DNA of 23,744 bases. Origin: an uncultured Bacteroidales bacterium (GTDB lineage Bacteria; Bacteroidota; Bacteroidia; Bacteroidales; UBA4417). This document shows, piece after piece, positions 21,770 through 23,744 of this stretch. Within the stretch, counting starts at the first letter, position 1. Each line of letters starts with the position of its first letter. The notes under the pieces were generated by a model that did no database searches, was not told the origin of the DNA, and saw only the letters and a list, made by a program, of their open reading frames with translations. Location of the stretch: positions 1 to 23,744 of the forward strand of contig CALCJE010000252.1 of the NCBI GenBank assembly GCA_937965665.1, read 5' to 3'. The position numbers were made by a program, and so were the translations under genes.

Positions 21770-23744
21770 ATGAAAGTCTACAAGACAAGCGAAGTAAGGA
21801 ATATTGCACTTATCGGCGGAGCGAAGTCAGGAAAAACGACTACAGCCGAAGCAATGCTTTTTGAAGGCGGATTAATTAACCGTCGTGGAACAATTGAAGA
21901 CAAAAATACCGTTTCCGATTATCGTGAGATAGAATTGGAAAGGCAGAATTCAGTGAGCTCGACGGTAATGTATACTGAATTTAAAGGCAGGAAAATAAAT
22001 ATAATTGACACCCCTGGTTTCGACGATTTTATTGGCGAAACTGTAGCAGCACTTCATGTGGTTGATACCGCTGTAATGCTTGTAAATGCACAGAACGGTG
22101 TTGAAGTAGGAACCGAAATTACCTGGAGGCAAACCAATAAAAAACAAACCCCGGTAATTGTTGCCGTGAACCAGCTGGAGCACGAAAAAGCCAATTTCGA
22201 GGAAACAGTACGCCAGCTGAAAACCCAGTTCGGAGGTAATATCACTGTAATGCAATATCCTGTAAACGAAGGCCATAGCTTTAACAGCATTATCGACCTT
22301 TTACAGATGAAAATGCTTAAATATCCTGATGGTGGCGGCAAACCCGAAGTACTCGACATCCCGGCCGGCGAAATGGCAAAAGCCGAAAAACTGCAGGGCG
22401 AACTCATTGAAAAAGCAGCCGAAAGTGATGAGTCACTGATGGAAGCTTTCTTCGAAAACGGATCACTCACCGAAGAACAGCTCGAAAACGGGTTGAAATC
22501 CGGTATTATTTCACGCGGTTTATTCCCTGTTTTCTGCCTCTCGGCAAAACACAACAAAGGCGTTGGCCGTTTAATGGAATTTATCTGTTCATCCGCTCCT
22601 GCTCCCGACGAAATGCCTGCAGTGAAAACCGTTGGTGGAAAAGATCTGAAATGCAATGCTGCCGATCCGGCTTGCCTGCGCATTTTCAAAATCTCTATTG
22701 AGGAACACCTGGGCGAAATCGCTTTCTTTAAAGTATATGGCGGCGAAATTACCGAGGCCATGGACCTGGTGAACAGCGCCAACTCAGGCAAAGAACGTAT
22801 ACCACAATTACTGCTGGTTGCCGGTAAAAAGCGCGAAAAAATTGAAAAAGTATGCGCCGGCGATATTGCAGCTACCATCAAACTGAAAAGTACACGTACA
22901 GGCGATACACTCAACTCGGCTAAAAATGCCGATGATGTAATTGTTCCTATTGCATTCCCGGCACCGAAAATCAGCATGGCTATTAAAGCCAAAAATTCGG
23001 GCGACGACGAAAAACTGGGTGCTCGCCTCAACGAAATGCACAAAGTGGACCAAACCCTGCTGGTTGAATATTCGAAAGAACTCAAACAGGTTATTATTAA
23101 AGGACAGGGCGAACTTCACCTCAATATCGCGAAATGGCACCTCGAGCACCTCGATAAAATTGCTGTCGACTTTATTGCTCCTAAAATCCCGTACCGCGAA
23201 ACCATTACCAAGTCGGCTAAAGCCATGTACCGCCACAAGAAACAATCGGGTGGCGCTGGTCAGTTTGGCGAAGTGCATATAATGATTGAGCCTTACACCG
23301 AAGGCATGAAGTTCCAGAGCGAGTTCCCCGTACGTGGTACCGATGAGCAGCCATTACCATGGGGTGGCAAGCTGGTTTACAACAACTGTATTGTGGGTGG
23401 AGCCATTGATGCACGTTTTATGCCTGCCATCCTGAAAGGGATTATGGAAAAAATTGAAGAAGGCCCGCTTACAGGTTCGTACGCCCGCGATATTGTTGTA
23501 AATGTTTACGATGGTAAAATGCACCCGGTCGACTCGAACGAACTTGCCTTTAAACTGGCCGGACGTAATGCTTTTAAAGAAGCCTTCAAAAACGCAGGGC
23601 CTAAAATTCTTGAGCCTATTTATGATGTGGAAGTTATGGTTCCGGCCGACCGCATGGGTGATATTATGACCGACCTGCAAGGCCGCCGCGCCATTATTAT
23701 GGGTATGGACAGCGAAGGAAACTACCAGATTATTAAAGCCAAGG
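21770..23744 (+). CDS. fusA2: EF-G2-like translation elongation factor paralogue (partial, runs off the right end)
   Basis: 658 codons are present and only the last part of domain V is missing. Domains I-V of EF-G can be followed: G domain 1-280, domain II about 300-385, domain IV with KKQSGGAGQFGEV, and domain V from about 610. The GTPase motifs are altered. The P-loop is GGAKSGKTT instead of AHIDAGKTT, switch I RGITI is replaced by RQNSVS, switch II is DTPGF (Phe84 in place of the catalytic His), and the base-specificity motif NKxD is NQLE (134-137). Bacteroides EF-G2 is a paralogue that supports translocation without GTP hydrolysis and is needed during carbon starvation; these changes fit that group. 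A strong consensus promoter precedes it. Confidence 0.88.
   Translation, partial: MKVYKTSEVRNIALIGGAKSGKTTTAEAMLFEGGLINRRGTIEDKNTVSDYREIELERQNSVSSTVMYTEFKGRKINIIDTPGFDDFIGETVAALHVVDTAVMLVNAQNGVEVGTEITWRQTNKKQTPVIVAVNQLEHEKANFEETVRQLKTQFGGNITVMQYPVNEGHSFNSIIDLLQMKMLKYPDGGGKPEVLDIPAGEMAKAEKLQGELIEKAAESDESLMEAFFENGSLTEEQLENGLKSGIISRGLFPVFCLSAKHNKGVGRLMEFICSSAPAPDEMPAVKTVGGKDLKCNAADPACLRIFKISIEEHLGEIAFFKVYGGEITEAMDLVNSANSGKERIPQLLLVAGKKREKIEKVCAGDIAATIKLKSTRTGDTLNSAKNADDVIVPIAFPAPKISMAIKAKNSGDDEKLGARLNEMHKVDQTLLVEYSKELKQVIIKGQGELHLNIAKWHLEHLDKIAVDFIAPKIPYRETITKSAKAMYRHKKQSGGAGQFGEVHIMIEPYTEGMKFQSEFPVRGTDEQPLPWGGKLVYNNCIVGGAIDARFMPAILKGIMEKIEEGPLTGSYARDIVVNVYDGKMHPVDSNELAFKLAGRNAFKEAFKNAGPKILEPIYDVEVMVPADRMGDIMTDLQGRRAIIMGMDSEGNYQIIKAK

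Overview
The window looks like chromosomal DNA of a Bacteroidota bacterium, probably of the Bacteroidales/Marinilabiliales type. The protein families fit this group (an EF-G2-type elongation factor, a GH18-NodB-GT2 fusion, short secreted proteins). Many genes are preceded by the Bacteroidota sigma-factor -7 element TAnnTTTG, and most lack a clear Shine-Dalgarno site. I cannot name a genus. I see no rRNA, tRNA, CRISPR array, transposase or phage genes.

Layout. Positions 1-600 hold an AT-rich lipoprotein gene. Positions 730-3830 hold a YceI-family protein, an Old Yellow Enzyme-type reductase and a divergent secreted esterase. Positions 3842-5259 (minus) hold a DUF1003 membrane protein and a VIT1/CCC1-type metal transporter. 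Positions 5461-13599 (minus) form an envelope block: a 1121-residue GH18-like/NodB/GT2 fusion, then mprF (aminoacyl-phosphatidylglycerol synthase/flippase), a DUF998 membrane protein and a two-domain AcvB/VirJ protein. AcvB of Agrobacterium hydrolyses lysyl-PG and is encoded with the MprF homologue LpiA, so this block can be read as a make-and-remove module for aminoacylated lipid beside a polysaccharide synthase/deacetylase.

Positions 13809-16484 (plus) form the most interesting unit. A promoter is followed by a leader of about 125 nt with a 12-codon ORF (MDEGPDLYRLFT) and mutually exclusive hairpins, one of which masks a strong Shine-Dalgarno. Then come a soluble PRC/MgtE-N/CBS protein and an NRAMP-related transporter in which the metal-binding methionine is replaced by alanine, as in NRAMP-related Mg2+ transporters. 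I propose an mgtL-like leader-peptide attenuator for a Mg2+ uptake operon; this is inference.

Positions 16485-23744 hold a duplicated CACATAG-rich repeat, a small secreted protein with four LRFDV repeats, a prohibitin/SPFH protein, a lipoate-protein ligase, a probable outer-membrane barrel remnant, a nucleoside-recognition (Gate) membrane protein, and an EF-G2-like factor with altered GTPase motifs that runs off the right end.
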